Made by a program: the position numbers and the translations under genes. From positions 1 through 53,982 of the forward strand of contig JBLIRR010000042.1 in assembly GCA_049472395.1 (NCBI GenBank): a DNA stretch of 53,982 nucleotides, in the 5' to 3' direction. Below are positions 25,957-35,072 of this stretch, in pieces. The stretch comes from JBLIRR01 sp049472395. GTDB taxonomy: Bacteria; SZUA-182; DTGQ01; JBLIRR01. The notes under the pieces are model-generated. The model did no database searches, was not told the DNA's origin, and saw nothing but the letters and a program-made list of their open reading frames with translations. Every line of letters begins with the position of its first letter. The first letter of the stretch is position 1.

Positions 25957-27405
25957 TCACCAGTTATTGGTAATGTTATATTTTTTTATCCTGTGACGTA
26001 GGGTGTTTCGGCTAATTCCGAGCATCTTGGCTGCCTGAACCTGATTATAATGACATTCTTTCATCGCTTTTGATACAAGCATTTCTTCAACCAGTTCAAT
26101 AATATTAGCATGAGCGTTTTGTTGGGAAAACCGTAAAAGCTCAGGAATAAGATCATCCAATTTATTCTTAAGGTTCGTTATTAATTGTTCGCGATCAGCG
26201 GTCTTCTGCGAGTCTTTATGCCCAAGAGAGAACATAATATATTCTTCAAGAATAACATCGCCTGTGCATAAAAGAACAGTCCGTCTGAGGCAATTTTCTA
26301 ATTCTCGAATATTACCGAACCAGAGATGAGACTTAAGCTTTTCAATAGCTAATTCCGCTATATGACGAATAGGTTTATGATACTCTTCGCTGAACCGGTA
26401 TACAAAATAATCAACCAGCGCAGGGATATCATCGAGACGGTCTCTAAGAGGCGGAAGATTAATCGAAATAATCTTCAGCCTCCAGTAAAGGTCTTCCCTA
26501 AATCTGCCGGCTTCCACCTCTTTTTCCAGGTTCTTGTTCGTCGCTGCGATTATCCTTACATTGACCTTTATCGTTTCCGTGCCGCCTAGTCGTTCGATTT
26601 CCCCTTCCTGCAGCACGCGCAATACTTTGGCTTGTGTAGAAACCGACATATCGCCGATCTCATCGAAAAAAAGAGTCCCTCCGTCGCATCTTTCAAATTT
26701 ACCTAAATGAGTTCGTTCCGCACCGGTAAATGCCCCCTTCTCATACCCAAATAACTCGCTCTCAAATAATGTATCAGGAATAGCAGGACAATTGACGGTC
26801 AAGAATGGTTTATCCTGTCTGCAACTATGATGATAAATTGCCCGTGCCACCAGTTCCTTTCCGGTCCCACTCTCCCCGGTAACAAGGACAGTTACATCTT
26901 TTTGAGCTATCTGTCCGATAAGCTTATACACTTCTTGCATTTTCTTATTGCTGCCAACAATCTTCACCAATGCTTTTGAGTAAGAGGGGATTTTATTGTT
27001 TGTATCAGGAAAACTGACGATTTCATTCATTATACGATTCACCTCGAGCGCATCGGAGGTTATTCGACTTAATTCCTCTCTGTCAAAAGGTTTGAGCAGA
27101 TAATCATACGCCCCCAGCTTCATGGCTTCAATGGCCGTCTCTGTGGTTCCATATGCAGTCATAATAATCACCGGGGTTTTGATATGAAATTTTTTGATTT
27201 CCCTGAGAGTATCAAGTCCGCTCAATTCCGGCATTTTGTAATCCAATAATATGAGATCAAAGGTATTTGTAGCCAAAATATCGAGAGTTGACCGACCATC
27301 GGTGCACGCGCTCACATCGTAGCCCTTTTTGGTAAAAAATCGGCTGAGAAAATGGACCAGCCCCTCATCGTTATCTACAATTAATATTTTTTCCATGTTT
27401 TGCAT
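25957..27405 (-). CDS. NtrC-family sigma-54 response regulator
   Basis: 482 residues: receiver domain (1-120) with phospho-acceptor Asp55 in LLDYKMPELSG and Lys in LLKPFD; AAA+ sigma-54 activator domain (about 150-380) with Walker A GESGTGKE, GAFTGA loop intact and DEIGDM Walker B; C-terminal Fis-type helix-turn-helix (QVQAAKMLGISRNTLRHRIK). It activates sigma-54 RNA polymerase when phosphorylated. Its gene is 38 bp after its partner kinase, and the next genes on the strand start from a consensus sigma-54 promoter, which is the obvious target. Confidence 0.93.
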   Translation of the reverse strand: MQNMEKILIVDNDEGLVHFLSRFFTKKGYDVSACTDGRSTLDILATNTFDLILLDYKMPELSGLDTLREIKKFHIKTPVIIMTAYGTTETAIEAMKLGAYDYLLKPFDREELSRITSDALEVNRIMNEIVSFPDTNNKIPSYSKALVKIVGSNKKMQEVYKLIGQIAQKDVTVLVTGESGTGKELVARAIYHHSCRQDKPFLTVNCPAIPDTLFESELFGYEKGAFTGAERTHLGKFERCDGGTLFFDEIGDMSVSTQAKVLRVLQEGEIERLGGTETIKVNVRIIAATNKNLEKEVEAGRFREDLYWRLKIISINLPPLRDRLDDIPALVDYFVYRFSEEYHKPIRHIAELAIEKLKSHLWFGNIRELENCLRRTVLLCTGDVILEEYIMFSLGHKDSQKTADREQLITNLKNKLDDLIPELLRFSQQNAHANIIELVEEMLVSKAMKECHYNQVQAAKMLGISRNTLRHRIKKYNITNNW

Positions 27406-27443
27406 TATGCCCTTAAATGTTTTCCCACATGTACCCGTATTTT

Positions 27444-29279
27444 TTACCTCGAAGTCGGAAGGAAAATAGAAAAAGCAATTCCTCCTCCAATAAGATTTTT
27501 AACCTTAATATCTCCCCCATGCATCTGAATTGTGCTATACACTATTGAAAGCCCAAGACCGGCACCGGAAGCCTTGGTCGTAAAAAAGGGTTCAAAAAGT
27601 CGGGGAATATTTTCATCAGCTATTCCCGGTCCTGTGTCTAAAACTTCAATACGAATACACTTACATGGTAAATTGCCGGCTATTTCGCACCTATCCAATG
27701 ATCCTGTAATCGTTAATTTACCCCGATTCCTCACAGATTCAAGAGAGTTGACCATAAGATTTAGCAAGGCTTCCGCAAGTTGTTTTCTATCCCCTTTTAT
27801 AACGGGCAGTTGATTATCTACTTTTACTTCAACTAATGTTTCTTGTTGATGAGCCCTGGGTTTTATTACAAGCAAGGCCTCTTCAATAAGATGCTTGATA
27901 TTTATGGTGGACAATTTAGGTTCCTGAGGTTTTGCAAAATCAAGAAATCGGTTTATGGTAGCCTCCATTCGTCTTATCTGATTCAGGCCGATTTGAAGGT
28001 CTTCCTCATACTCCGGCGAAATTTCAATTTCATTCTGTATTGATTCAAGAAATAATTTAAGAGAGGTAAGGGGAGTCCTTATCTCATGAGTCACTCCGGC
28101 GGCTAATCGTCCCAAAACAGCAAGTTGCTCCGATCGAGCTACAGCCAATTGAGTCTTTTTCAACTCTAAATCTATTTCTTTTAATTCAGCCTCCGTAAGC
28201 CCCATTTTTTCCTCAAGACTATGCTGGCGTTTTTGCAATTGCTTAGCCATGTTCTCGAACGCAGAGTAGAGCACGCCTATTTCATCCCTGCGATTGCTTT
28301 TGATAATGGATTTTTCGAACTCTCCCCTGGCAAGGGTCCTTGCTGCTTCGCTTAAACGTCGAATCGGATGAACTACACAGTAGGAAAGCAGCCACGCAAG
28401 TACAATGGCAGCACACACAACAAATATAATCAGCAGATAAACATATCGCTTTAATCTATCGACACTCATAAACGCTTCATCTCTGTCTTGCTCCACCACT
28501 AAGAACCAATCAGTGCCGGGGATTTTTCGCGAGGCTCCCAGAACCTCAATGTCCCGGTAATCAGAGTATATTCTTCTGTTATTCATATTATTAAATATAT
28601 TTTTAAAACTTTCAGATTGAGCGATATTTTCCGTCATTATTCTCCGCGGTTCTTTATGTGCGAGAAAAGTGCCCTCTTTATCTACAAGATAACATTCCCC
28701 GGTTTGCCCAAGAGAAATCCTCAAGATGATGGAGAGAATAGTTTGAGTGCTTACCGCGGCCAAGACAACTCCCTTTATCTTGTCATTATCACCGAATATG
28801 GGAGCTGAAATATAAAAAAATGATTTCTTTCCTTCAGGAGAAAGAAAAATGTTTGATATATGCAATCCCTCGGTAAAGGATTTTTTATAACATTCTTCCC
28901 ACAGATAATCAAGCTGTTTGCCGATGCTATCAAAAATAACTTCACCCTCACGAGACACCACGACAAATCCGTTATACACCTGATAATTTTCCCCAACGAG
29001 CCTTAGATAGAGATCAATCTGAGGAGCATCCATTGATTTGAGGATCGAGGAGCCAGCAACTACCTTTAGATCGGCCTTTCGCTCAGAAATCCATCTTTCC
29101 AGAAGAGAAGCCTTATCATCAGTCACATTTTCCAGTTGGTTTGATGCCATATTTATGATAAGTTCTTCCGCTGTTCTTATAGAAAAAACTGCTACTATGC
29201 ATAGTGGCACAAGAGCGACAAGAAGGAAAAGTAACTGTACTCTCATTTGGAAATTGTTGAAGAATAATCGTGGCTGCAT
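27444..29279 (-). CDS. membrane sensor histidine kinase (Cache-HAMP)
   Basis: 611 residues. TM1 at about 13-35, a periplasmic Cache-type double sensor domain (about 40-280, with GECYLVDKEGTFLAH and IPGTDWFLVVEQDRDEAF), TM2 at about 285-310, HAMP (VVHPIRRLSEAARTLARGEF), coiled coil, HisKA with GVTHEIRTPLTSLK, and HATPase_c with NLMVNSLESV, DTGPGI, GAGLGLSIV. Cache domains usually bind small organic acids or amino acids outside the membrane. The chosen ATG at 29279 follows GAGG; an upstream in-frame start at 29336 adds a basic stretch with no support. It pairs with the NtrC-type regulator. Confidence 0.9.
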   Translation of the reverse strand: MQPRLFFNNFQMRVQLLFLLVALVPLCIVAVFSIRTAEELIINMASNQLENVTDDKASLLERWISERKADLKVVAGSSILKSMDAPQIDLYLRLVGENYQVYNGFVVVSREGEVIFDSIGKQLDYLWEECYKKSFTEGLHISNIFLSPEGKKSFFYISAPIFGDNDKIKGVVLAAVSTQTILSIILRISLGQTGECYLVDKEGTFLAHKEPRRIMTENIAQSESFKNIFNNMNNRRIYSDYRDIEVLGASRKIPGTDWFLVVEQDRDEAFMSVDRLKRYVYLLIIFVVCAAIVLAWLLSYCVVHPIRRLSEAARTLARGEFEKSIIKSNRRDEIGVLYSAFENMAKQLQKRQHSLEEKMGLTEAELKEIDLELKKTQLAVARSEQLAVLGRLAAGVTHEIRTPLTSLKLFLESIQNEIEISPEYEEDLQIGLNQIRRMEATINRFLDFAKPQEPKLSTINIKHLIEEALLVIKPRAHQQETLVEVKVDNQLPVIKGDRKQLAEALLNLMVNSLESVRNRGKLTITGSLDRCEIAGNLPCKCIRIEVLDTGPGIADENIPRLFEPFFTTKASGAGLGLSIVYSTIQMHGGDIKVKNLIGGGIAFSIFLPTSR

Positions 29280-29460
29280 GGAACGAACCTCTTTTATACA
29301 TAGCCACACATGGAATTTTCGCCCTTTTCTTTCCACTTATGTGCGCTTGATTATTTTTCTATTACTTTACCATCATAATGGTTATATTTCAAATAATAGG
29401 CATTTAAGACAGCATTGAAGTTACTTGATCTGTAATTTCTTTTGCCGGTATTAGAAAAAA

Positions 29461-29568
29461 GTGAAACAAAGCCGATTATTTTGACAGTGACAGGGTAATA
29501 CATTTCACACGCTTTACTCTCACGGCTTATGCATAGCCTTGCATAAGCCGTGGGATGCTGAGTGTAAA
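29461..29568 (+). repeat. 110-bp repeat, copy B (ectopic macroglobulin 3' end)
   Basis: Near-identical to 9992-10101, including the codons ETKPI-LTVT, a stop and the 14-15 bp hairpin (about 29520-29555). Here no macroglobulin gene precedes it and neighbours are on the other strand. It sits where it can terminate the minus-strand redox operon, whose stop codon begins 2 bp later. The remaining gap (29280-29460) shows no gene. Confidence 0.9.
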
Positions 29569-29569
29569 A

Positions 29570-30457
29570 TTAATCAAACTTCGCGAGGATTGAGTTGATC
29601 TTGCCGGGGGTTACCTTTTCAAAATACTGGCCATCAATCACCATTACCGGCCCTAATGCGCATGCTCCAAGACAATTCACGCTATTTAAGGTAAATTTTC
29701 GATCTTGTGTGGTCTTGCCCGCTTTTATACCCAGTTGCCGCTCCAGCTCTTCTAAGACTTTGGCAGCTCCCCTCACATGACAGGCAGTCCCGATACACAC
29801 ACTTATGGAATGCCGCCCCAGCGGCTCAAGGCTGAATGCCTTATAAAAGGTCGCTATGTGATATACCTTATTTAAAGGTATATTCATGGTTATTGAAACG
29901 ATTTTTAATGCCTCCTTCGGCAGGTATTTATACTCATCCTGAATATCTTTAAGAATAGCCATCAACGAACCAGGCCCCCCCGCATATTTCTCGATTATCT
30001 CTTCAGTTTTTCCAAGGTCTAACTCTTCCTCCTCATCAGCTACTTTCTCTTCTATTGCTCCCTTATGGCCGTTGGAGGATATGAATGACATAAATTTTTT
30101 GAAGAACGATTCCTTTTCCCCTGGTGCTGAAAAAAGTAATATTGCATTGTAAGGGCATGCCCTGGTGCACAGGCCGCAACCTACGCAACTATCGGTCACC
30201 ACGATATGCCCTCCGCTGTCTCTCTCAATCGCATTATAATTGCACGCCTCTATACAGCGTGGCTCTTTGCATACCTTACATAAATTAGGGATCAGGCTTA
30301 TGCCGATTAATGTTGAGCCTGCTCGTCTATGTCTTGAGATATCCTTATGCCTTCGCTCACACGCAGCCACACAATTACCACAATTCAAGCAGTGCTTTAT
30401 ATTACATACCACTATTCTTTTATCAACTATTTTCGTTGGTTCCATTATTGTTTCCAT
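29570..30457 (-). CDS. ferredoxin-NuoE fusion (NADH dehydrogenase 24-kDa type subunit)
   Basis: 295 residues. Residues 1-115 are a 4Fe-4S ferredoxin-like domain of the HycB/DMSO-reductase type (CLNCGNCVAACERRH, CKVCKEPRCIEACN, CVGCGLCTRACP). Residues 150-295 are a NuoE/HndA-type thioredoxin-like domain with the [2Fe-2S] ligands CIGTACHVRG and CLGACALGP. An acidic linker joins them. NuoE normally lacks the ferredoxin part. It would pass electrons between the NuoF flavin site and a further partner. It is 24 nt after nuoF and is the last gene of the operon. Confidence 0.88.
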   Translation of the reverse strand: METIMEPTKIVDKRIVVCNIKHCLNCGNCVAACERRHKDISRHRRAGSTLIGISLIPNLCKVCKEPRCIEACNYNAIERDSGGHIVVTDSCVGCGLCTRACPYNAILLFSAPGEKESFFKKFMSFISSNGHKGAIEEKVADEEEELDLGKTEEIIEKYAGGPGSLMAILKDIQDEYKYLPKEALKIVSITMNIPLNKVYHIATFYKAFSLEPLGRHSISVCIGTACHVRGAAKVLEELERQLGIKAGKTTQDRKFTLNSVNCLGACALGPVMVIDGQYFEKVTPGKINSILAKFD

Positions 30458-30481
30458 GGTTTTATCCCCGATACATTTTTG

Positions 30482-32347
30482 TTACGTCACAATAATTGCA
30501 TCAAAGCGACAATTCTCACGACAAATTCCACATTTAATACATTTTTCCTGATCAATAATATGAGGCTTTTTCTTCTCCCCGGAAATGGCTCTCTGCGGAC
30601 AAAATTGCGCGCATCTTCCGCATCCGACACATGTTTCCTCATCCACAGAGAACGTAATGAGAGCCTTGCATACCCTGGCCGGGCACCGTTTCTGTTCTAT
30701 ATGAGCTTGATATTCATCACGGAAGTATTGAATGGTTGAAAGGACCGGATTAGGGGCAGAACTTCCTAGCGCACATAGGGCGGTTGCTTGTATGGCAGCG
30801 CTTAGCTCCTCCAAAAGCTCAATATCTCCGGTCCTCCCTCTTCCTTCTATTATATCCGTTAAAATCCTGAGCATTTTCCGCAATCCCTCCCGGCACGGGA
30901 CACATTTCCCACACGACTCTTCGGCCAAAAATGTCACAAAATACCGCGCCACATCAACCATGCAGGTATCTTCATCCATAACGATCATGCCGCCTGAGCC
31001 CATCATTGATCCCACGTCATAAAGTTTATCAAAATCAATGGGCAAATCGATAAGACTATTCGGTATGCACCCCCCCGAAGGCCCTCCTGTCTGAACCACT
31101 TTAAATGTTTTCCCGCCGGGTATTCCTCCTCCTATATCAAAGATTATTTCCTTGAGCGATATACCCATGGGTACTTCAACAAGCCCTGTATTGTTAATTT
31201 TCCCCACCAAAGAGATAATCTTTGTGCCCTTGCTATTTTCAGTACCGATCTTCCCATACCACTGTGCACCACGCTTAATGATTAATGGAACATTTGCCCA
31301 GGTTTCAACATTGTTGATATTCGTGGGTTTGTTATATAATCCGCTCACCACCGTATGAATATGCTTGGGCCTCGGTTCACCCGCCTTACCTTCCAAAGAG
31401 GCGATAAGCGCGGTTGATTCACCGCACACAAAGGCGCCTCCCCCCATTGAAACCTCAATATCAAAATCAAACCCGGAGCCAAGGATGTTCTCGGCAAGAA
31501 GTCCGCATTCCCGAGCCTGTCCTAATGCTATATTCAAATTCTCCAACGCCAGGGGATATTCATGCCGTACATAGACATACCCGACAGGAGAGCCTATGGC
31601 ATATGCCCCTATGATCATCCCTTCTATAACACTATGGGGGTTCCCCTCAAGAAGGCTTCTGTCCATATAGGCCCCGGGATCACCCTCATCAGCGTTACAG
31701 ATAATATAGCGGATACCATCGGGAGCCGGTGCTTTATGACATGATTCCCACTTTTTCCCGGTAGGGAATCCACCGCCTCCACGCCCGCGAAGTCCTGATT
31801 TTTTGATTTCTTCTATCACGCTCCGGGGTTCCATTTCAAAAAGCGCTTTTACAAGTGCGCTGTACCCATCAAGGGCAATATAATCCTCGATACTTGTAGG
31901 ATCAATATCTCCATTATTGCCGAACACAATCCTCTGTTGTCCTTTATAAAAAGGGACCTCTTGTTCCGAGTATGCCTGTTTCCCACTTGCCGGATCAGCA
32001 AAGAGAAGCCTCTCCACGATTTGCCCCCGTTTAATTGTCTTTTCAATGATCTCAGGCACATCGTCAGCTGAGACCTTTTGATAAAATATCTTTTTTGGAT
32101 GTATGACCATCAAAGGGCCCCGTTCACAGAAGCCATGACACCCTGTTAATTTCAACTGCACTTCTTTTGTCAACCCTTCCTGTGCAATGTGCTCCTTAAA
32201 TGTATTGAAGACTTCCAGACAATTAAAGGCCCTGCATCCTGTGCCTCCGCATATTGAAACGAGGATTCTATCCTTTTTTCTCTGGCGAAGAATCGTTTCA
32301 CGGAGCTGTGTGAGTTCACCTGGGGACTTCAACTTTTTTATATGCAT
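30482..32347 (-). CDS. NuoF/HndC-type NADH-binding flavoprotein
   Basis: 621 residues with three parts: an N-terminal thioredoxin-like [2Fe-2S] domain (CGGTGCRAF...CHGFCERGP, about 30-120), the NuoF core with FMN/NADH site GLRGRGGGGFPTGKKW (near 200) and CNADEGDPGAYMDR, the 4Fe-4S motif CGKCVPCREG, and a C-terminal 2x[4Fe-4S] ferredoxin (CVGCGRCAQFCPQ, CIKCGICRENCRF). This is the architecture of HndC/HydB subunits of NAD(P)-linked hydrogenases and bifurcating enzymes. A strong GGGAGGAG site precedes ATG. No hydrogenase HydA domain is present in the operon, so the partner is likely the cytochrome pair. Confidence 0.93.
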   Translation of the reverse strand: MHIKKLKSPGELTQLRETILRQRKKDRILVSICGGTGCRAFNCLEVFNTFKEHIAQEGLTKEVQLKLTGCHGFCERGPLMVIHPKKIFYQKVSADDVPEIIEKTIKRGQIVERLLFADPASGKQAYSEQEVPFYKGQQRIVFGNNGDIDPTSIEDYIALDGYSALVKALFEMEPRSVIEEIKKSGLRGRGGGGFPTGKKWESCHKAPAPDGIRYIICNADEGDPGAYMDRSLLEGNPHSVIEGMIIGAYAIGSPVGYVYVRHEYPLALENLNIALGQARECGLLAENILGSGFDFDIEVSMGGGAFVCGESTALIASLEGKAGEPRPKHIHTVVSGLYNKPTNINNVETWANVPLIIKRGAQWYGKIGTENSKGTKIISLVGKINNTGLVEVPMGISLKEIIFDIGGGIPGGKTFKVVQTGGPSGGCIPNSLIDLPIDFDKLYDVGSMMGSGGMIVMDEDTCMVDVARYFVTFLAEESCGKCVPCREGLRKMLRILTDIIEGRGRTGDIELLEELSAAIQATALCALGSSAPNPVLSTIQYFRDEYQAHIEQKRCPARVCKALITFSVDEETCVGCGRCAQFCPQRAISGEKKKPHIIDQEKCIKCGICRENCRFDAIIVT

Positions 32348-32368
32348 TCTCTCTCCTCCCTTTTATTT

Positions 32369-32896
32369 TCACGAATCACTAATCTCGTCAAAAGAATTCT
32401 GATTATGACACTCCCCACAATCCTTGCCATTTTCTCCTTCGTGTACATCCTGATGGCACTGAACACAATCGGTCTTATCAAGCAGATATGTATCGCTCTG
32501 ATGGCAGGTTGTGCACTTTAATAAGGTATGTTTCCCTTCAAGTTGCCACCCTGTTGTAGTATGATCAAATGTTTCCTTGTCAAAATGAATCAGACCATAC
32601 CCTCTTCCATGATGCTCCGAATGACATTGAGAGCATTCATGAGATATCTTGGCATGAAGGCCCTGTCCGGCTTTTATTTTGACCTTAATTTCCTCATGAC
32701 ACCCCACACACTTCTTATTATCAAGCCCTTTACTTTGTGTATGGCAGGAACTGCATCCAGCCGAGGTATCAAAATCTTCATGAGCCTTGGAGAGGAGACC
32801 GGGTGAAAAAGCCCTTGACCATCCGATATGAGAGGCTATATAAAAAGAGCACGTTAAGACGATAATGAATACTATAATTAAAAGAACCTTTTTCAT
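32369..32896 (-). CDS. hexahaem cytochrome c
   Basis: 175 residues with an N-terminal signal or anchor helix (about 1-22). Six CxxCH sites: CSSCH, CVGCH, CSQCH, CTTCH, CVQCH, CGECH, with many additional His (HSEHHGRG, HFDKETFDH) for bis-His ligation. The pattern resembles class III cytochromes c3/c7. It would accept electrons at the periplasmic face from the di-haem cytochrome b encoded next to it. AAGGAGAG lies upstream of the start. It is 21 nt ahead of nuoF. Confidence 0.88.
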   Translation of the reverse strand: MKKVLLIIVFIIVLTCSFYIASHIGWSRAFSPGLLSKAHEDFDTSAGCSSCHTQSKGLDNKKCVGCHEEIKVKIKAGQGLHAKISHECSQCHSEHHGRGYGLIHFDKETFDHTTTGWQLEGKHTLLKCTTCHQSDTYLLDKTDCVQCHQDVHEGENGKDCGECHNQNSFDEISDS

Positions 32897-32983
32897 CTGC
32901 TAATCTCTCCTTTTTCAAAGTCCCTTATGTGTCAATGACACTGTCTGGCGTCGTTATTATAAATTTTTGTATGAGCTTCCCAC

Positions 32984-33862
32984 TTATAGCAACCAGCTAT
33001 ATCCCCAAAAAACAGTGAGAAAAACGTGAAGGGCCATGATAAAAAATAGTATATAACTAAAGAGCTTGTGTACGAGGGCCCAATGATTTAGGACGGATAA
33101 ATAGATATTTAAAATAGACACGGCACGGAGCTGTCGCAGTCTGCTCACCACCTCTGTGGCCCATTTCTGCAATTCATTATAATCTTCAGAGCCCTTATCC
33201 CCATAATTCTCATCTATTAAAATAAAAAGCCTGCTTGCCTCTTTCTTTATATATGCCCACTCCTTGAGCGCCTTTATTAAACCTGAATCAGAAGGGAAAT
33301 TGGGGGGAGTAAGCTCCATCGCCCCTCGTATTATTGATGAATTAACACTCGCGGCTCTCAGATCTCTCTCCACAAAAAAATCAATATTCTGCGCAAGCTC
33401 ATACTTTTTCGTGATATTCCAAAAGCAATGGCCAAAAAATATTTTCCCGAAAATACCTGAGATGACGATAATGAACATGAGCCAAAACCCTAATCCGATA
33501 ACTCCATTAAATTTTAAGGCCGTATGAAATACTATCAGGATAGGCCCCAAAAGACCTAAAAATATATGGATCTCGAGCCATAAGGAAAGCCTCCCCATGC
33601 ACTCAAAAACCTCAAATTTTTTCCTCAATGTATATAACAAAGTGCATAAAACCATCGCTATGCCTCCTGCAATCCCAAGGCCATGGCCAAGAGTTCCGGA
33701 GGGTTTTAAGCGGTTATGCAATAATGTATCAAGATGTCGCGTATGTTGAGGCATTAGTAAATAGGGCTTATAAAGTATATAAAGATAGCTTGTAATACCA
33801 ATAAGCACCAGTATCCAGAAAATGCGAAATAAATTAAGACTATTCTTTTTATTCTCTGACAT
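32984..33862 (-). CDS. di-haem cytochrome b-like membrane protein
   Basis: 292 residues with about five membrane helices. Two helices carry His pairs spaced 14 residues apart: EIHIFLGLLGPILIVFH and LVHKLFSYILFFIMALH, as expected for haem b ligands across the bilayer. A soluble charged loop of about 85 residues lies between helices 4 and 5. ATG at 33862 has GGAGAGGG upstream and overlaps the end of the receiver/NuoG-like gene by 14 nt, so the two are translationally coupled. The protein probably links the cytoplasmic Nuo-like module, or quinone, to the periplasmic cytochrome c. Confidence 0.75.
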   Translation of the reverse strand: MSENKKNSLNLFRIFWILVLIGITSYLYILYKPYLLMPQHTRHLDTLLHNRLKPSGTLGHGLGIAGGIAMVLCTLLYTLRKKFEVFECMGRLSLWLEIHIFLGLLGPILIVFHTALKFNGVIGLGFWLMFIIVISGIFGKIFFGHCFWNITKKYELAQNIDFFVERDLRAASVNSSIIRGAMELTPPNFPSDSGLIKALKEWAYIKKEASRLFILIDENYGDKGSEDYNELQKWATEVVSRLRQLRAVSILNIYLSVLNHWALVHKLFSYILFFIMALHVFLTVFWGYSWLL

Positions 33863-35072
33863 GTTCCCTCTCCATGTCCTCTGCAAGGGAACTGCGCAAC
33901 AGCTCCCTGAGTTCTATATTAAAGGCTTTCTCATGCTGAGAAAGATACTCTTCTATTGATATATCTTCGAGCGCCCCTGAAGGGCAGTTAATCACGCATG
34001 CTCTATTACTATATCCCGCACACCCATCGCATTTTACCGCAACGATCCCTTTTTTCTTTCTTATCTTGTCATTTATGTACTCTAAGGTAAGCGCTTCCGT
34101 AGGACACACCTTCACGCATTCTCCGCATCCCGTACATGCATCCGAAAGCTCCAGAAATGGTGTACTGATTTCCCGATACAGACCCCTCTGGGAGAATCCA
34201 ATCGCGCATGCTCCGACGACCTCCTCACATACCCTGACACATAAACCACACAAAATGCATTTATCTGCACCTTCCTCAAGAGCAAAACGAGTTGCACTGA
34301 GCCCATATTCTTCCCCCATTTTCTTTAAGACATCTGATTCAGGGCATCGGGACATCAGAAGCTCTAAGATTATTCTCCTGGCTTTCATTACAGACTCGCT
34401 TTTTGTCTTCACTTCTATTCCCTCTGCTATGGGAAATACACATGATGGGCATAATTTGCTTCTCTTTCTCTGTATTACTTCCACAACACACAAACGACAC
34501 ACACCATAATTGCTTACAGAGGGATGATAACAAAGTGTGGGGATTTTAATGCTATATCGTGTCGCTACCTCTAATATGGTCTCACCTTTTTTCCCTTCTA
34601 CCGACTGCCCATCCATGGTAAAATTGATCACATTAGTAGGCAAAGCCTTTATTGTATCATTTCCGACCAGTTCTTTTTCTTCACTCACGCTCTTTAGACA
34701 ATCCATTATTACCATAGGAAGTCTGCTTGTATAATGCTCTGTCTTAATAATGCATCTAGATGCCCCACACTTCACCGCAACTTCTGAAAGCCCCTCATCC
34801 CTTGCCTCCAGAAGCATCACTAAAGGATTTCTCAGTTTATAGGTTTCTCTCACCTTCCATGCCACTTCAATACCTTTTTTTTGAGGCAGATCATATTCTG
34901 TAATTATTGCATCATATTTTTTTCTTTTCTTTATTGCCTCCAGACATTCTTCCCCGCTCGATACATGTTCGACAGCTATTGATTTATCATACTCGTAAAG
35001 ACTTGTCCGTATTAAATTGGCGTGGATTGGATCATCCTCTACAAGTAAAATCATAGTACTATTTTCTTTCAT
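33849..35072 (-). CDS. pseudo-receiver fused to NuoG/HndD-type iron-sulfur domain
   Basis: 407 residues. Residues 1-125 form a CheY-like receiver with acidic pocket Glu12-Asp13-Asp14, but the phospho-acceptor position is Glu59 (IITEYDLP instead of LLDYxLP), a possible phosphomimetic. From about 150 a NuoG-type [2Fe-2S] domain follows (CYHPSVSNYGVCRLCVVEV, LCPSC), then 4Fe-4S motifs CILCGLCVRVCEEV, CTGCGECVKVCP and a C-terminal CDGCAGYSNRACVINCP. No hydrogenase or molybdopterin domain follows. The chosen ATG has GAGGG upstream; an in-frame TTG at 35186 lies in leader sequence. I know of no standard subunit with this fusion. Confidence 0.82.
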   Translation of the reverse strand: MKENSTMILLVEDDPIHANLIRTSLYEYDKSIAVEHVSSGEECLEAIKKRKKYDAIITEYDLPQKKGIEVAWKVRETYKLRNPLVMLLEARDEGLSEVAVKCGASRCIIKTEHYTSRLPMVIMDCLKSVSEEKELVGNDTIKALPTNVINFTMDGQSVEGKKGETILEVATRYSIKIPTLCYHPSVSNYGVCRLCVVEVIQRKRSKLCPSCVFPIAEGIEVKTKSESVMKARRIILELLMSRCPESDVLKKMGEEYGLSATRFALEEGADKCILCGLCVRVCEEVVGACAIGFSQRGLYREISTPFLELSDACTGCGECVKVCPTEALTLEYINDKIRKKKGIVAVKCDGCAGYSNRACVINCPSGALEDISIEEYLSQHEKAFNIELRELLRSSLAEDMEREHVRE

